Below are positions 46,842 through 54,423 of a DNA stretch of 55,061 nt, one piece after another. Where the stretch lies: the IMG/VR virus record IMGVR_UViG_3300021420_000042, positions 1-55,061 of that record, one strand, 5' to 3'. Position 1 is the stretch's first letter, and each line of letters starts with the position of its first letter. A model generated the notes under the pieces. The model saw nothing but the letters and a program-made list of their open reading frames with translations, did not search any database and was not told the DNA's origin. The stretch is from a virus. The translations under genes and the position numbers were made by a program.

Positions 46842-47452
46842 AGATCAGTCAGAAACATCTGGAATCGCTACCGACTGTTCGTCTGAAATACCATGACGAC
46901 GACCACTATATAACGGTGCCGTATATCAACGCCACCAATGATGTGGATGTGCCACTGCGGTTGGATCACTTTACGCGTAAGGGACGCGGCATTGGGTGGG
47001 AATGTGGCATCAGCAACGCTGTTTTGGAATCGCGCGATCTGTTCGACCATCCGGTACTTTATGTTCACACCATCGGCAGCGCCACGTACATTCTCGTTAT
47101 GACCAATCCAGGCGGCAGCGCAAAGCTTGCCATGAGATACAGTCATACGATGATTGCGTTGCTTGATGCTTATGACAAGTCGCGCGCCAATCCACACAAA
47201 TGGAAACCTATTTTTGAATCGTTGCTTGCCAAAACGCCAGTTGCTCATCTGCATCCTGGGCGATCTGAGGCTGGTATCCAGCGAGACCACGATCCAAACA
47301 ACAACGGCGGTTCTCATTCTGTGCGCCATCAAAGTTTGAGCGCCAACGCCAGACGCATGGCCAACGCCAAGTTGATTCCGGCAGTATTTGCCGAGCGCCC
47401 CAAGGGCACGCGGCGGTCACACAAACCGGTTCGTGTGTTGGAAGCGGCATGA
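46838..47452 (+). CDS. Hypothetical protein
   Basis: 204 residues from the ATG at 46838, overlapping the stop before it; GGAGG lies upstream. The N-terminal 120 residues are beta-rich (VRLKYHDDDHYITVPYINAT; VLYVHTIGSATYILVMTNPG). The C-terminus is basic. No family recognised. Confidence 0.5.
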   Translation: MKISQKHLESLPTVRLKYHDDDHYITVPYINATNDVDVPLRLDHFTRKGRGIGWECGISNAVLESRDLFDHPVLYVHTIGSATYILVMTNPGGSAKLAMRYSHTMIALLDAYDKSRANPHKWKPIFESLLAKTPVAHLHPGRSEAGIQRDHDPNNNGGSHSVRHQSLSANARRMANAKLIPAVFAERPKGTRRSHKPVRVLEAA

Positions 47453-47700
47453 AAATCATCCGCGATGATTTCGCCGATCGAGCGGTGTTGCTTGACACGG
47501 TATGGAGCGCGCGGCTTGCCGCGCCTCCATCTGATTACAGCTACGCTTGCGGCATGGCCGCTGTCAGGTCGCAACAGTGCCGCTGGGTGATCGGCGCTGA
47601 TCACGGCCTCGATACCTGGTTATGCGGCGCGCCGTCTGAATCTCTCACGATCAGCTACTGTCCCTATCACGCCGGCCTGGTGTTTCAGCGCGATGAATGA
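47449..47700 (+). CDS. GcrA-like zinc-domain protein without the HTH
   Basis: 83 residues. The C-terminal half QQCRWVIGADHGLDTWLCGA, then SYCPYHAGLVFQ matches the C-terminal zinc region of GcrA, the alphaproteobacterial cell-cycle regulator (CRWPiGD......fCG.......YC..H). The GcrA HTH is replaced by an unrelated 40-residue segment. It directly precedes a DNA methyltransferase gene. GcrA acts with methylated promoters, so it could compete with or redirect host GcrA. Confidence 0.6.
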   Translation: MKIIRDDFADRAVLLDTVWSARLAAPPSDYSYACGMAAVRSQQCRWVIGADHGLDTWLCGAPSESLTISYCPYHAGLVFQRDE

Positions 47701-49306
47701 AGCGGAGCTATTCCACGGCGGCCGTGTCACGCTATGGCGTGGCGATTGTCTGGCAGAGATGGCTGGACTCGCCGCGGATTCCATCGACGCTTGCGTGACC
47801 GATCCGCCGTATCACCTGACCAGCATCGTCAAGCGGTTCGGTGCGGAGAATGCGGCGCCATGTCGGCCCTTCAAGTCGAACCTCGTTCGTGACCCTGACA
47901 CCTTGCAGCCGATCACCGGTAAGCAAAGCCAAAGCCAATATGGTCGCTTGTCTACCGGCTTCATGGGTAAACAATGGGATGGCGGCGACATCGCGTTTCG
48001 TTCCGAGGTCTGGCGCGAGGTCTACCGCGTTCTCAAACCCGGCGCGCACTTGCTCGCGTTCGGTGGCACGCGGACCTCTCACCGCATGATCTGCGCCATC
48101 GAAGATGCCGGGTTTGAAATCCGCGACTGCATCCAATGGCTTTATGGTTCTGGATTCCCGAAATCGCATGACGTGAGCAAAGGGATTGATCGAAATCACC
48201 ATGCCGACAAAATTGGGTGGTTCGGCAAATGGCTACGACAGGAACGAGCGACGCGCGGCATCAGTCAAAAAGAACTTGCTGAGCGTGGCGGATTTTTTGA
48301 CAAGATCAATCATGGCGGTTTAGTCGCAAATTGGGAATTGGGGTATGGTATTCCAACCGCCGAAGATTTCAATAAGGTCTGCAAGATTCTGGCGGTCGAT
48401 TTTCCGCCGATTGAGGAATTTAAGCGAGAGGTTGTTGGCCGCCGCAAGGTCAATGCTGGCGTAGCTTTCACATCTGATGGGCCAACCGAACTTGACATTA
48501 CGGTGCCGTCGAGCGACGCCGCCCGTCAATGGGAAGGCTGGGGCACCGCACTAAAGCCCGCGTGCGAACCAATCGTCCTGGCCCGCAAGCCGCTCAGTGA
48601 AGGCACTGTTGCCGCCAACGTCCTGAAATGGGGAACGGGGGCACTCAATATCGATGGGTGCAGAGTTGGAATTGATGAAGCGGAGCGTGATGTAATCGAC
48701 CATCGCAGCGGCGCAGGAGAATCAACGGAAGGATGGGGCCATATTGGCAATCGCGCCGAAGGTCAGCGATATAAGTCGAACACATCAGGCCGTTGGCCCG
48801 CCAACGTCATCACCGATGGCAGCGATGAAGTAGTTGGGGCGTTTCCGCAGACAACAAGCGGGACGTTCAATGGCCATCGCAATAAGCCAAAGACCAGAGA
48901 GGTGTTTGGTAAATTTCAATTACATGATGAGCGCGGTCATCATGGCGATAGTGGTTCTGCATCGCGATTTTTTTATACCGCGAAAGCCGACGCCGATGAC
49001 CGGCTTGGCTCGAAGCATCCGACCGTGAAGCCGCTCGATCTGATCCAGTATCTGATCCGGCTGGTCACGCCGCCGCATGGAACGGTGCTGGACCCGTTCG
49101 CCGGCACCGGCACCACGGGTGAGGCAGCATTGCGCGAAGGCATGGGCGCCGTCCTGATCGAGCGTGAAGCCGAATACCAAGCCGATATCGTGCGCCGCAT
49201 GGGATTGGTCGGCGCCAGCAAAGCCGAGCGCAAGCGCGTCGCGCTGGCGATCAAAGCGGCCAAGGACGTTCAAGCTGTCGGGCCGTTATTCGGGGCTGCC
49301 GCATGA
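47693..49306 (+). CDS. DNA methyltransferase with embedded HTH-like insertion
   Basis: 537 residues. The catalytic motif DPPYHLTS lies early (about 37-45), and the SAM-binding DPFAGTGTTGEAALREG near the C-terminus (about 480), an N4/N6 amino-methyltransferase of beta type. Between them, at about residues 175-240, is an XRE-like unit: KWLRQERATRGISQKELAER, then VANWELGYGIPTAEDF. The DNA for this part is AT-richer. It may be the target-recognition region or an inserted domain. Other parts (SGRWPANVITDGSDEVV) match phage and prophage methylases. Confidence 0.8.
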   Translation: MNEAELFHGGRVTLWRGDCLAEMAGLAADSIDACVTDPPYHLTSIVKRFGAENAAPCRPFKSNLVRDPDTLQPITGKQSQSQYGRLSTGFMGKQWDGGDIAFRSEVWREVYRVLKPGAHLLAFGGTRTSHRMICAIEDAGFEIRDCIQWLYGSGFPKSHDVSKGIDRNHHADKIGWFGKWLRQERATRGISQKELAERGGFFDKINHGGLVANWELGYGIPTAEDFNKVCKILAVDFPPIEEFKREVVGRRKVNAGVAFTSDGPTELDITVPSSDAARQWEGWGTALKPACEPIVLARKPLSEGTVAANVLKWGTGALNIDGCRVGIDEAERDVIDHRSGAGESTEGWGHIGNRAEGQRYKSNTSGRWPANVITDGSDEVVGAFPQTTSGTFNGHRNKPKTREVFGKFQLHDERGHHGDSGSASRFFYTAKADADDRLGSKHPTVKPLDLIQYLIRLVTPPHGTVLDPFAGTGTTGEAALREGMGAVLIEREAEYQADIVRRMGLVGASKAERKRVALAIKAAKDVQAVGPLFGAAA

Positions 49307-50262
49307 GCCGCATCCGCACCATCAAGCCGGAGTTCGTGCAGTCCGAATCCACGGGCAACCTGTCGCGCGACGCGCGGCTATTGTTCATCCTGATCTGGAC
49401 CATCGCCGACGATGTCGGGAGGACTCGCGCGGCCTCGCGAATGCTCGCGAGCGTTTTGTATCCCTACGACGACGACGTTCCGGACCTGATCGACGGCTGG
49501 CTCGACGAATTGGAGCAACGCGCGTGCATCCGCCGTTACGACGTTAATGGGGCACGTTATCTTGAAGTGGTCAACTGGTTGAAACATCAGAAGATTGATC
49601 ATCCGTCGCCGTCGCGGCTGCCGGCGTTTTCGGCCGGCCTCGCGAAGGTTCGCGAAGCCTCGCGAAGCCTCGCGCCTGACCTGGACCTTGGACCTGGACC
49701 TGGACCTCAAGACTCTCGGTCGGTCGCTGTCGCGACGCGACCACCCGATGAGATTTTTGAAGCGTTCTGGTCGGCCTACCCAAAACGGGAAGGATCAAAC
49801 CCAAGGAAGCCGGCGCGCACCAAGTTCCTATCGCTGTGCCGTGAGGGTGCCGATCCACTGGCCATCATCGCTGGCGTCAAGCGTTACGCCGAACAGGAAG
49901 CCAAGAACGTCGGCACGCCGTACATCAAGCGCGCCGTGCATTGGTTGAACCAATGGTCGCCGGAGGATGACGCGCCCTCGCCTGCCTTGACTGCGGCCAA
50001 GTCTGCCAAGTTCTTTGTTCACTTGGGCACGCCGGAATGGACGGCATGGGATAAATTTTTCCGCGCCACCAAAGGCGTCGGTCCGCCGCAGACCGACATC
50101 CGTTGGCCGGACCAGGATTCACCGCTGCGCCGCGGCTACATGTTCGACTCGCAATATCCACCAAACCAAAAACAAACGAACGTTCCCTTACCCAACGAAA
50201 GGACAAGTGATGGCGTCATTCAATCAAGTCATGCTGATCGGCAACCTGGGACAGGACCCTGA
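49303..50262 (+). CDS. Phage replication protein, O/DnaD-like
   Basis: 319 residues. The N-terminal winged helix begins MSRIRTIKPEFVQSESTGNL, then ARLLFILIWTIADDVGRTRA and SRMLASVLYPYDDDVPDLID, a standard start of phage replication initiators. A repetitive linker (GPGPGP, encoded by GGACCT repeats) leads to a DnaD-like helical domain, FEAFWSAYPKREG then KRYAEQEAKNVGTPYIKRAV. It probably recruits DnaB to the origin. The last 50 bases overlap the SSB gene. Confidence 0.75.
   Translation: MSRIRTIKPEFVQSESTGNLSRDARLLFILIWTIADDVGRTRAASRMLASVLYPYDDDVPDLIDGWLDELEQRACIRRYDVNGARYLEVVNWLKHQKIDHPSPSRLPAFSAGLAKVREASRSLAPDLDLGPGPGPQDSRSVAVATRPPDEIFEAFWSAYPKREGSNPRKPARTKFLSLCREGADPLAIIAGVKRYAEQEAKNVGTPYIKRAVHWLNQWSPEDDAPSPALTAAKSAKFFVHLGTPEWTAWDKFFRATKGVGPPQTDIRWPDQDSPLRRGYMFDSQYPPNQKQTNVPLPNERTSDGVIQSSHADRQPGTGP
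50181..50203 (+). promoter_or_regulatory. Shared leader element before the SSB gene
   Basis: CGTTCCCTTACCC then AACGAAAGGA. Twelve bases (GTTCCCTTACCC) match the complement of the RNA candidate at 52329-52340. It lies in the 3' end of the upstream gene, so it is under two constraints. Confidence 0.55.
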
Positions 50263-50683
50263 GACCAAGGCGATGCCGGACGGCTCGCGCCTGTGCAACA
50301 TGTCGATCGCGACATCAGAGCATTGGAAGGACAAGACGACGGGCGATAAACGCGAGCGCACCCAGTGGCATCGCATTGTGGTCTGGGACGGCCGCATGAT
50401 CGAGAATCTGATCGAGCCTTATCTACACAAGGGCGACTCGATCATGGTGATTGGACAGCTTGAAACCCGCAAGTGGCAGGATCAATCCGGTGCCGATCGT
50501 TTCATGACTGAGGTCGTGCTGCGGCCATTCACGTCGAAACTGCAGATCATGCGTTCCAAGAGTCGTCACGACGGCAACGGCGCCGATGCCGGTCCGGCCG
50601 GTGATGACATGCCTGATACCACGGCGGCGCGCAAGCCGGCCGCAGCCGCTGGCGCCAAGCTTGACGACGAAATCCCGTTCTGA
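50210..50683 (+). CDS. ssb: Single-stranded DNA-binding protein
   Basis: 157 residues. The OB fold is complete: FNQVMLIGNLGQDPETKAMP, then NMSIATSEHWKDKTTGDKRE and QWHRIVVWDGRMIENLIEPY, followed by a disordered linker and the acidic tip DDEIPF that binds replication partners. AAAGGA precedes the ATG. It works with DnaB, RuvC-like and annealing proteins. Confidence 0.92.
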   Translation: MASFNQVMLIGNLGQDPETKAMPDGSRLCNMSIATSEHWKDKTTGDKRERTQWHRIVVWDGRMIENLIEPYLHKGDSIMVIGQLETRKWQDQSGADRFMTEVVLRPFTSKLQIMRSKSRHDGNGADAGPAGDDMPDTTAARKPAAAAGAKLDDEIPF

Positions 50684-50698
50684 CCGGAGCAAACAAAC

Positions 50699-51028
50699 AT
50701 GAAAACCCATCCCAGCGTCTTGATGGCGCCAGACGCGTTTACCAATTTTCTCGCCGAAGCTCATGCCGGCTGCAAGTGCCTGTATCACACCGGGCACTTG
50801 AGCAACGATCGCGGCGATCCGCAGGACATCAATACCGGCGCCCGCGATACCGAGCGCTACACAGTCAATCAGGTGGCCACGCTGGCGTTGCAGGCGGCCG
50901 ATGCCGGACTTGTCGCGCTCACGCAGCGTCGCCATGGCGAGGACGATTACGATTACATGGCGACGCGCACCTACAAGCCCTATACGGCGCTGCCGGCGAT
51001 CGAGGAAACTGTACAGATGGCGGCATGA
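50699..51028 (+). CDS. Hypothetical protein
   Basis: 109 residues: SVLMAPDAFTNFLAEAHAGC, then DTERYTVNQVATLALQAADA. No family recognised. It begins 15 bases after SSB, in the same operon. Confidence 0.5.
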   Translation: MKTHPSVLMAPDAFTNFLAEAHAGCKCLYHTGHLSNDRGDPQDINTGARDTERYTVNQVATLALQAADAGLVALTQRRHGEDDYDYMATRTYKPYTALPAIEETVQMAA

Positions 51029-51032
51029 CATC

Positions 51033-51614
51033 ATGGTGGAACCGGTCAAGTATTGGAAAGATGATGACGAACGCCGCGTCGCAGCCGCGTTGGGGCAGGC
51101 GCGCGATGCTTGGTTTGTGCGCGTCAAGAGCCTGCCTGACGGTCATGATCTGGTATTCCGGGTGATACAAAACGTGACGGATATTCATCGCCGCTCCAAA
51201 ATGAAAGGCGGCCCTGCCGGCAACCGATCGTGCTGGCCAGACTACGTCCACACTTGGGACGAACGCGAGGAAATGGCCAAGCAACAACGTATCGCCGAAG
51301 CCGCAGGCGAGGACCCTGATCTGATATTGGGTTTTGTGGTGGCACCTGGTCCGCAAGAGATTGCGATGATGGATTCGGTCAATCTGGTTTTTGAGTCTTG
51401 TTTGATCGGCGATAAACAGCCGCGTGACTGGAAACTTTTGCAGCGTTTCGCCGCTGGATTGACCGCAAAGCAAATCGCCAAGGAACTCCATATTAGTCAC
51501 AGTCGCGCGACTGATCGTAAGACGGTGCAGTGTCTGGCGATATGGCGCCGTGTCGATCGGCTCTTGCCGGCCGTCGCGCCGGCCTCGATCGTGTTGTGCG
51601 ACGAGGCGGCCTGA
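51033..51614 (+). CDS. HTH protein, DUF6362-like
   Basis: 193 residues from the ATG at 51033. Layout as in DUF6362 proteins: an N-terminal GQARDAWFVRVKSLPDG helix, a CWPDYVHTWDEREEMAKQQR stretch, PGPQEIAMMDSVNL, and a C-terminal HTH with RFAAGLTAKQIAKELHISHS. Probably a DNA-binding regulator near the end of the early operon, which could control late genes. Confidence 0.55.
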   Translation: MVEPVKYWKDDDERRVAAALGQARDAWFVRVKSLPDGHDLVFRVIQNVTDIHRRSKMKGGPAGNRSCWPDYVHTWDEREEMAKQQRIAEAAGEDPDLILGFVVAPGPQEIAMMDSVNLVFESCLIGDKQPRDWKLLQRFAAGLTAKQIAKELHISHSRATDRKTVQCLAIWRRVDRLLPAVAPASIVLCDEAA

Positions 51615-52102
51615 TGTCCAGGCATATCGGTTCGCCGTTTCGCAACAACGATATGCTCACGGCGATCAAAGACGAGTCTGTTGTGTTCTGCGCCATCTAC
51701 GGCATCGGCAAGCCGCATGGTCAAGGACCGGTGTGCATCGGTTATGTTGGCCACGACCACGATCGGGCAAGAGGCGAGCATGGCGGCGAGCGTGCCTTGG
51801 CCAATACGCTCAGTGCGTTTGATGGCGAGATCGCATTGGCGATAGCATGGGCTGTTGATTGGAAGCTAGCCAGAAGGGTCGTCAAGCGTTGTTACCAGCT
51901 TTTGAAAAGCGCCGGCAAAACCTCACATGATGGCTGGTACGCGATCAACAGATCGTGGGCCAAACGCGTTATCGCGACGGCCGCGGCGCTGGAACACATA
52001 CCGATCTATTCCAGCGGCGATCTCGATCGGTTGCGTGTCAGCAGGGCCGACTGGCATGAACGCGCGTTGCGCAAAAAGGCCGGCCTTGTGGCACCCCGTT
52101 GA
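51614..52102 (+). CDS. Hypothetical protein
   Basis: 162 residues. DESVVFCAIYGIGKPHGQGP, then CIGYVGHDHDRARGEHGGER, then a helical second half (LARRVVKRCYQLLKSAGKTS). The ATG overlaps the previous stop (TGATG). It is the last gene of the rightward early operon; the terminator at 52157 follows. Confidence 0.5.
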   Translation: MSRHIGSPFRNNDMLTAIKDESVVFCAIYGIGKPHGQGPVCIGYVGHDHDRARGEHGGERALANTLSAFDGEIALAIAWAVDWKLARRVVKRCYQLLKSAGKTSHDGWYAINRSWAKRVIATAAALEHIPIYSSGDLDRLRVSRADWHERALRKKAGLVAPR

Positions 52103-52133
52103 CTTAGTCTGCCTGAAAGCGTATAAATAACCG
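52099..52133 (+). promoter_or_regulatory. Rightward promoter with operator, no ORF behind it
   Basis: TTGACT (52099-52104), exactly 17 bases, TATAAA (52122-52127), overlapping the operator variant CGTATAAATAACCG (52120-52133). Transcripts would start near 52134 and meet the terminator at 52157 at once. Confidence 0.6.
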
Positions 52134-52156
52134 CATAATCACAGGCGTTCCGCACG

Positions 52157-52176
52157 CGGCCCAACGGGCCGTTTTT
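52157..52176 (+). terminator. Rho-independent terminator of the early operon
   Basis: CGGCCC, loop AAC, GGGCCG, then TTTTT. A perfect 6-bp GC stem with a T tract, 55 bases after the last gene of the operon. Confidence 0.8.
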
Positions 52177-52193
52177 CTTTATGCAGGAAGCAC

Positions 52194-52222
52194 TTGCGTA
52201 AACTGTTTTGGTTTCCTATATA
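52194..52222 (+). promoter_or_regulatory. Promoter-like sequence for the small-RNA candidate
   Basis: TTGCGT (52194-52199), 17 bases, TATATA (52217-52222). The spacing is ideal but the -35 is weak. It follows the operon terminator and points into the gene-free interval. Confidence 0.4.
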
Positions 52223-52228
52223 GAGCGC

Positions 52229-52382
52229 CTTACCTGATGTTGTTTGTCGAGTTGGATGTGAGCCACCCTGTGGGTTTAACCTTTTCCCACACAGGGGAGT
52301 GCCCCCAAACTTCTCTACTCCATCATTCGGGTAAGGGAACCAACTTGAACGGGGCGTCCGTCATGGACTGCCCCGTTTTTTT
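52229..52382 (+). ncRNA. Candidate trans-acting small RNA with anti-leader sequence
   Basis: About 154 bases without a supported gene, from a promoter-like start to a strong terminator. Visible parts: an imperfect hairpin CCCTGTGGG...CCCACACAGGG (52266-52296); the anti-leader block ACTCCATCATT (52317-52327) and GGGTAAGGGAAC (52329-52340); then the terminator stem (52348-52377). The two anti-leader blocks are the antisense of the leader shared by six phage genes and would cover their ribosome-binding regions. The frame at 52237 runs through the terminator and is not taken as a gene. An alternative is that this is an inverted relic of a leader from a lost leftward gene. Confidence 0.45.
52348..52382 (+). 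terminator. Strong terminator ending the small-RNA candidate
   Basis: AACGGGGC-GTCC, loop GTCAT, GGAC-T-GCCCCGTT, then TTTTT. Rightward orientation: the T run is on the plus strand, so it does not mainly serve the leftward genes that end at 52388. Confidence 0.8.
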
Positions 52383-52387
52383 GCGCG

Positions 52388-52633
52388 CTATTCGGCCGCG
52401 ATGCGGAACTCTGCCGGAACCGGCCACACCGGGCCGTGCTGGCGCGCCGCGCGGCGATTGGCCAGGACGCGGTCCTGATTGGTGCCAAGCCAATAGCGCC
52501 ACAGCGATAGCTCGTGCCGGGCTTGCGCTTGGACGTGGCGCACGATCCCGTCGCGGGTAGTCCAATAGTCCCAGTCCGGAATATCGAGCGTGCGGGCCAG
52601 CACGTCGCGGCAGACCGCGGCCTGATCGATCAT
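52388..52633 (-). CDS. Small hypothetical protein
   Basis: 81 residues from the ATG at 52633, overlapping the preceding stop (ATGA). MIDQAAVCRDVLARTLDIPD, then HELSLWRYWLGTNQDRVLAN. Helical, Trp/Arg-rich. An upstream extension of the frame is antisense-like. Function unknown. Confidence 0.5.
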   Translation of the reverse strand: MIDQAAVCRDVLARTLDIPDWDYWTTRDGIVRHVQAQARHELSLWRYWLGTNQDRVLANRRAARQHGPVWPVPAEFRIAAE

Positions 52634-52758
52634 GACAGCGGCCGGCGTGATGGCCAGCAACGGAAGGCCCGCGCCGGCATCACGGTGCCGATCGCGGCCG
52701 TGGCCCAAGCCCGATAGGCGACGCGGTAGCGCCAGCCGGAGCAATTGATCGGGGTCAT
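52630..52758 (-). CDS. Small hypothetical protein (42 residues)
   Basis: MTPINCSGWRYRVAYRAWAT, then a short Arg/Pro-rich tail. It starts in an ATGA overlap with the XRE gene stop and ends in an ATGA overlap with the next gene, so it fits the operon structure although the sequence alone is weak evidence. Confidence 0.4.
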   Translation of the reverse strand: MTPINCSGWRYRVAYRAWATAAIGTVMPARAFRCWPSRRPLS

Positions 52759-52991
52759 GTGTACGGCTCCAAGTCTGAGAACAAGGCCGAACAGGCCAGC
52801 GCGACATAGAGCGGCGCGCCTTCGCGCTCATAGCCGATCAGCGCGGTGCGCGACATCCCCAATGCCTTGGCGGCATCGCGTTGCGACAGACCCATGTTGC
52901 GGCGCCACTTGCGTATTGCCTTGGCCGGTATCGGTCGCTCCATGGTCCAGCCCTTGCCGCGGCGATTGATCCTTGGCGGTTTCTTGCTCAT
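52755..52991 (-). CDS. Small XRE-family regulator
   Basis: 78 residues from the ATG at 52991 (GAGGAA upstream). Basic N-terminus (KKPPRINRRGKGW), then an HTH: AKAIRKWRRNMGLSQRDAAK, then MSRTALIGYEREGAPLY. It may act as a Cro-like or local regulator. It ends in an overlap with the next small gene. Confidence 0.75.
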   Translation of the reverse strand: MSKKPPRINRRGKGWTMERPIPAKAIRKWRRNMGLSQRDAAKALGMSRTALIGYEREGAPLYVALACSALFSDLEPYT

Positions 52992-53557
52992 TGTTTGGTT
53001 CCTCGTTGGGGAAGCATGCCGACCAAGCGGCCTTCCCATGCGCCGCCGCTCATTGTTGACCCATCATCGGTATCGAAGATCAGCGGACCAAGTTTGGCCT
53101 TGCCGCGTTGCGGCCGGATGATGTCGCGGTGTGCCATGGTGAGGCCGGTTTGATCCTCTGCAGTGAACACTACGATTTCGACGCGATCCGGATGTTCGCT
53201 AATGCCGGCGCTGAAAATCTTGTCGGCTTCCTCGCGTGTCTGCGGCAGTTTATCTTTTGGCAAGGTCCAGGCTTCGTCCATATGGACGTAAGCCACGGCG
53301 TTGAGGTGCTGCATCAACATACGGGCCAGCTTGGCCAGCAAGTCAGGATCGTCAAGTGGTGGCATCGGCACGACGTAGTGTTCGCCAGTGTCGGCGACGA
53401 TATGGTACATCTTGCTGATCTTCCCGACATTCTTGAAGCGTGTTGCCATCGCGCCGGATGTGCATTCGATCAGCATGCGGACCGTCATTGACTTGCGTTT
53501 GCCAATCCTGACAATCGGGCTAAGCATCAAGGTGCGTAGTTGATCGTCGGTGATCAT
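52988..53557 (-). CDS. Hypothetical protein
   Basis: 189 residues. MITDDQLRTLMLSPIVRIGK, then CTSGAMATRFKNVGKISKMY; later VEIVVFTAEDQTGLTMAHRD. Mixed alpha/beta. Overlaps both neighbours by four bases. No family recognised. Confidence 0.5.
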   Translation of the reverse strand: MITDDQLRTLMLSPIVRIGKRKSMTVRMLIECTSGAMATRFKNVGKISKMYHIVADTGEHYVVPMPPLDDPDLLAKLARMLMQHLNAVAYVHMDEAWTLPKDKLPQTREEADKIFSAGISEHPDRVEIVVFTAEDQTGLTMAHRDIIRPQRGKAKLGPLIFDTDDGSTMSGGAWEGRLVGMLPQRGTKQ

Positions 53558-53775
53558 TGGCGTCGTCTATTGTCTTGGAGAACCGTGTAGGCTGCGCGCC
53601 AGCCATGAAATTTCAGACACAAGCCATCGGCTTCGATTTGGTTGGTCAGGGCTTCCAAAGCGTTCAGCGCCTGACTGAGCCGGTGTTCGGCGACGATCTT
53701 GTCGTTGTGCGGCTTGACGATCGCCACGACATCGTCAAGCGTGAACGGCGGCATCATGGGGTTGTCTCTGGTCAT
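53554..53775 (-). CDS. Small helical hypothetical protein
   Basis: 73 residues: FTLDDVVAIVKPHNDKIVAE, then HRLSQALNALEALTNQIEAD. Probably a coiled coil. Overlaps both neighbours by four bases. Confidence 0.5.
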   Translation of the reverse strand: MTRDNPMMPPFTLDDVVAIVKPHNDKIVAEHRLSQALNALEALTNQIEADGLCLKFHGWRAAYTVLQDNRRRQ

Positions 53776-53930
53776 TCCTCGACCTCCGTCACCACGATCT
53801 TGTCGCCGTCATCGAAATAAGCGATGCCATCGGCGATATCCAAAACCGCGGTGCGTGTTTCCTCTTGGGTATCGACAACGCGCACGTCAAGCTTGCCGCC
53901 TTTGCCGTACAGTGTGACGCGGTATTTCAT
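53772..53930 (-). CDS. Small beta-rich hypothetical protein
   Basis: 52 residues from the ATG at 53930: MKYRVTLYGKGGKLDVRVVD, then EETRTAVLDIADGIAYF. The upstream extension to 54068 is unsupported. Function unknown. Confidence 0.5.
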   Translation of the reverse strand: MKYRVTLYGKGGKLDVRVVDTQEETRTAVLDIADGIAYFDDGDKIVVTEVEE

Positions 53931-53949
53931 GGTTATTCTCCCTGTTGTG

Positions 53950-54423
53950 TTACGCCGCCTGTCGTGTTGGCTCGCGCAAGCCTTGTCGTTCAAGCGCCAA
54001 TTTAAGCGCGTATGGCTGTTGCGCGTGTTTGGATTCCATAGCTTCCTCGTATAGTTCTTGCCAGACATGTGGCCAGCGTAGGCGCCGCTCGCTGGCCGCG
54101 CAATTGAGCAGCGCGTTGCGTTGCTGGCGTCGTACCGCTTCGTGGATGTCGGCGCCGTCAGGATATGGCGTGCCAGAGGCGCAATTGCATTTGGGGTTGA
54201 TGGGAGGCAGGCCGGATTTCATGGCGCTGCGTTGCATGGCCAGGATGGATTTTTCGACCGCGTCGCCGTAGGCGTGAACGTGGGTCTTGTCCCAAGATTT
54301 GAGGCCGCCGCTGCGGCGTGCGTTGCGCCGGAATTTCTCGACCGCGACGCCCAGCGACACCGGATAAAGCGGGCCGAATGGGGCGAGTATTTCAGGTGCT
54401 TGAATTTCCTTTTGCTGAAACAT
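53950..54423 (-). CDS. Hypothetical protein
   Basis: 157 residues from the ATG at 54423. PEILAPFGPLYPVSLGVAVE, then GGLKSWDKTHVHAYGDAVEK and a zinc-like INPKCNCASGTPYPDG; the C-terminus is helical (WPHVWQELYEEAMESKHAQQ). Its leader carries the shared element at 54438-54448, placing it in the same putative post-transcriptional group as SSB and the annealing protein. Confidence 0.5.
   Translation of the reverse strand: MFQQKEIQAPEILAPFGPLYPVSLGVAVEKFRRNARRSGGLKSWDKTHVHAYGDAVEKSILAMQRSAMKSGLPPINPKCNCASGTPYPDGADIHEAVRRQQRNALLNCAASERRLRWPHVWQELYEEAMESKHAQQPYALKLALERQGLREPTRQAA

Noticed and set aside
52237-52560. 107-residue rightward frame in the gene-free interval
   Set aside because: It reads through a strong terminator and into the antisense of the next gene, and has no ribosome-binding site.
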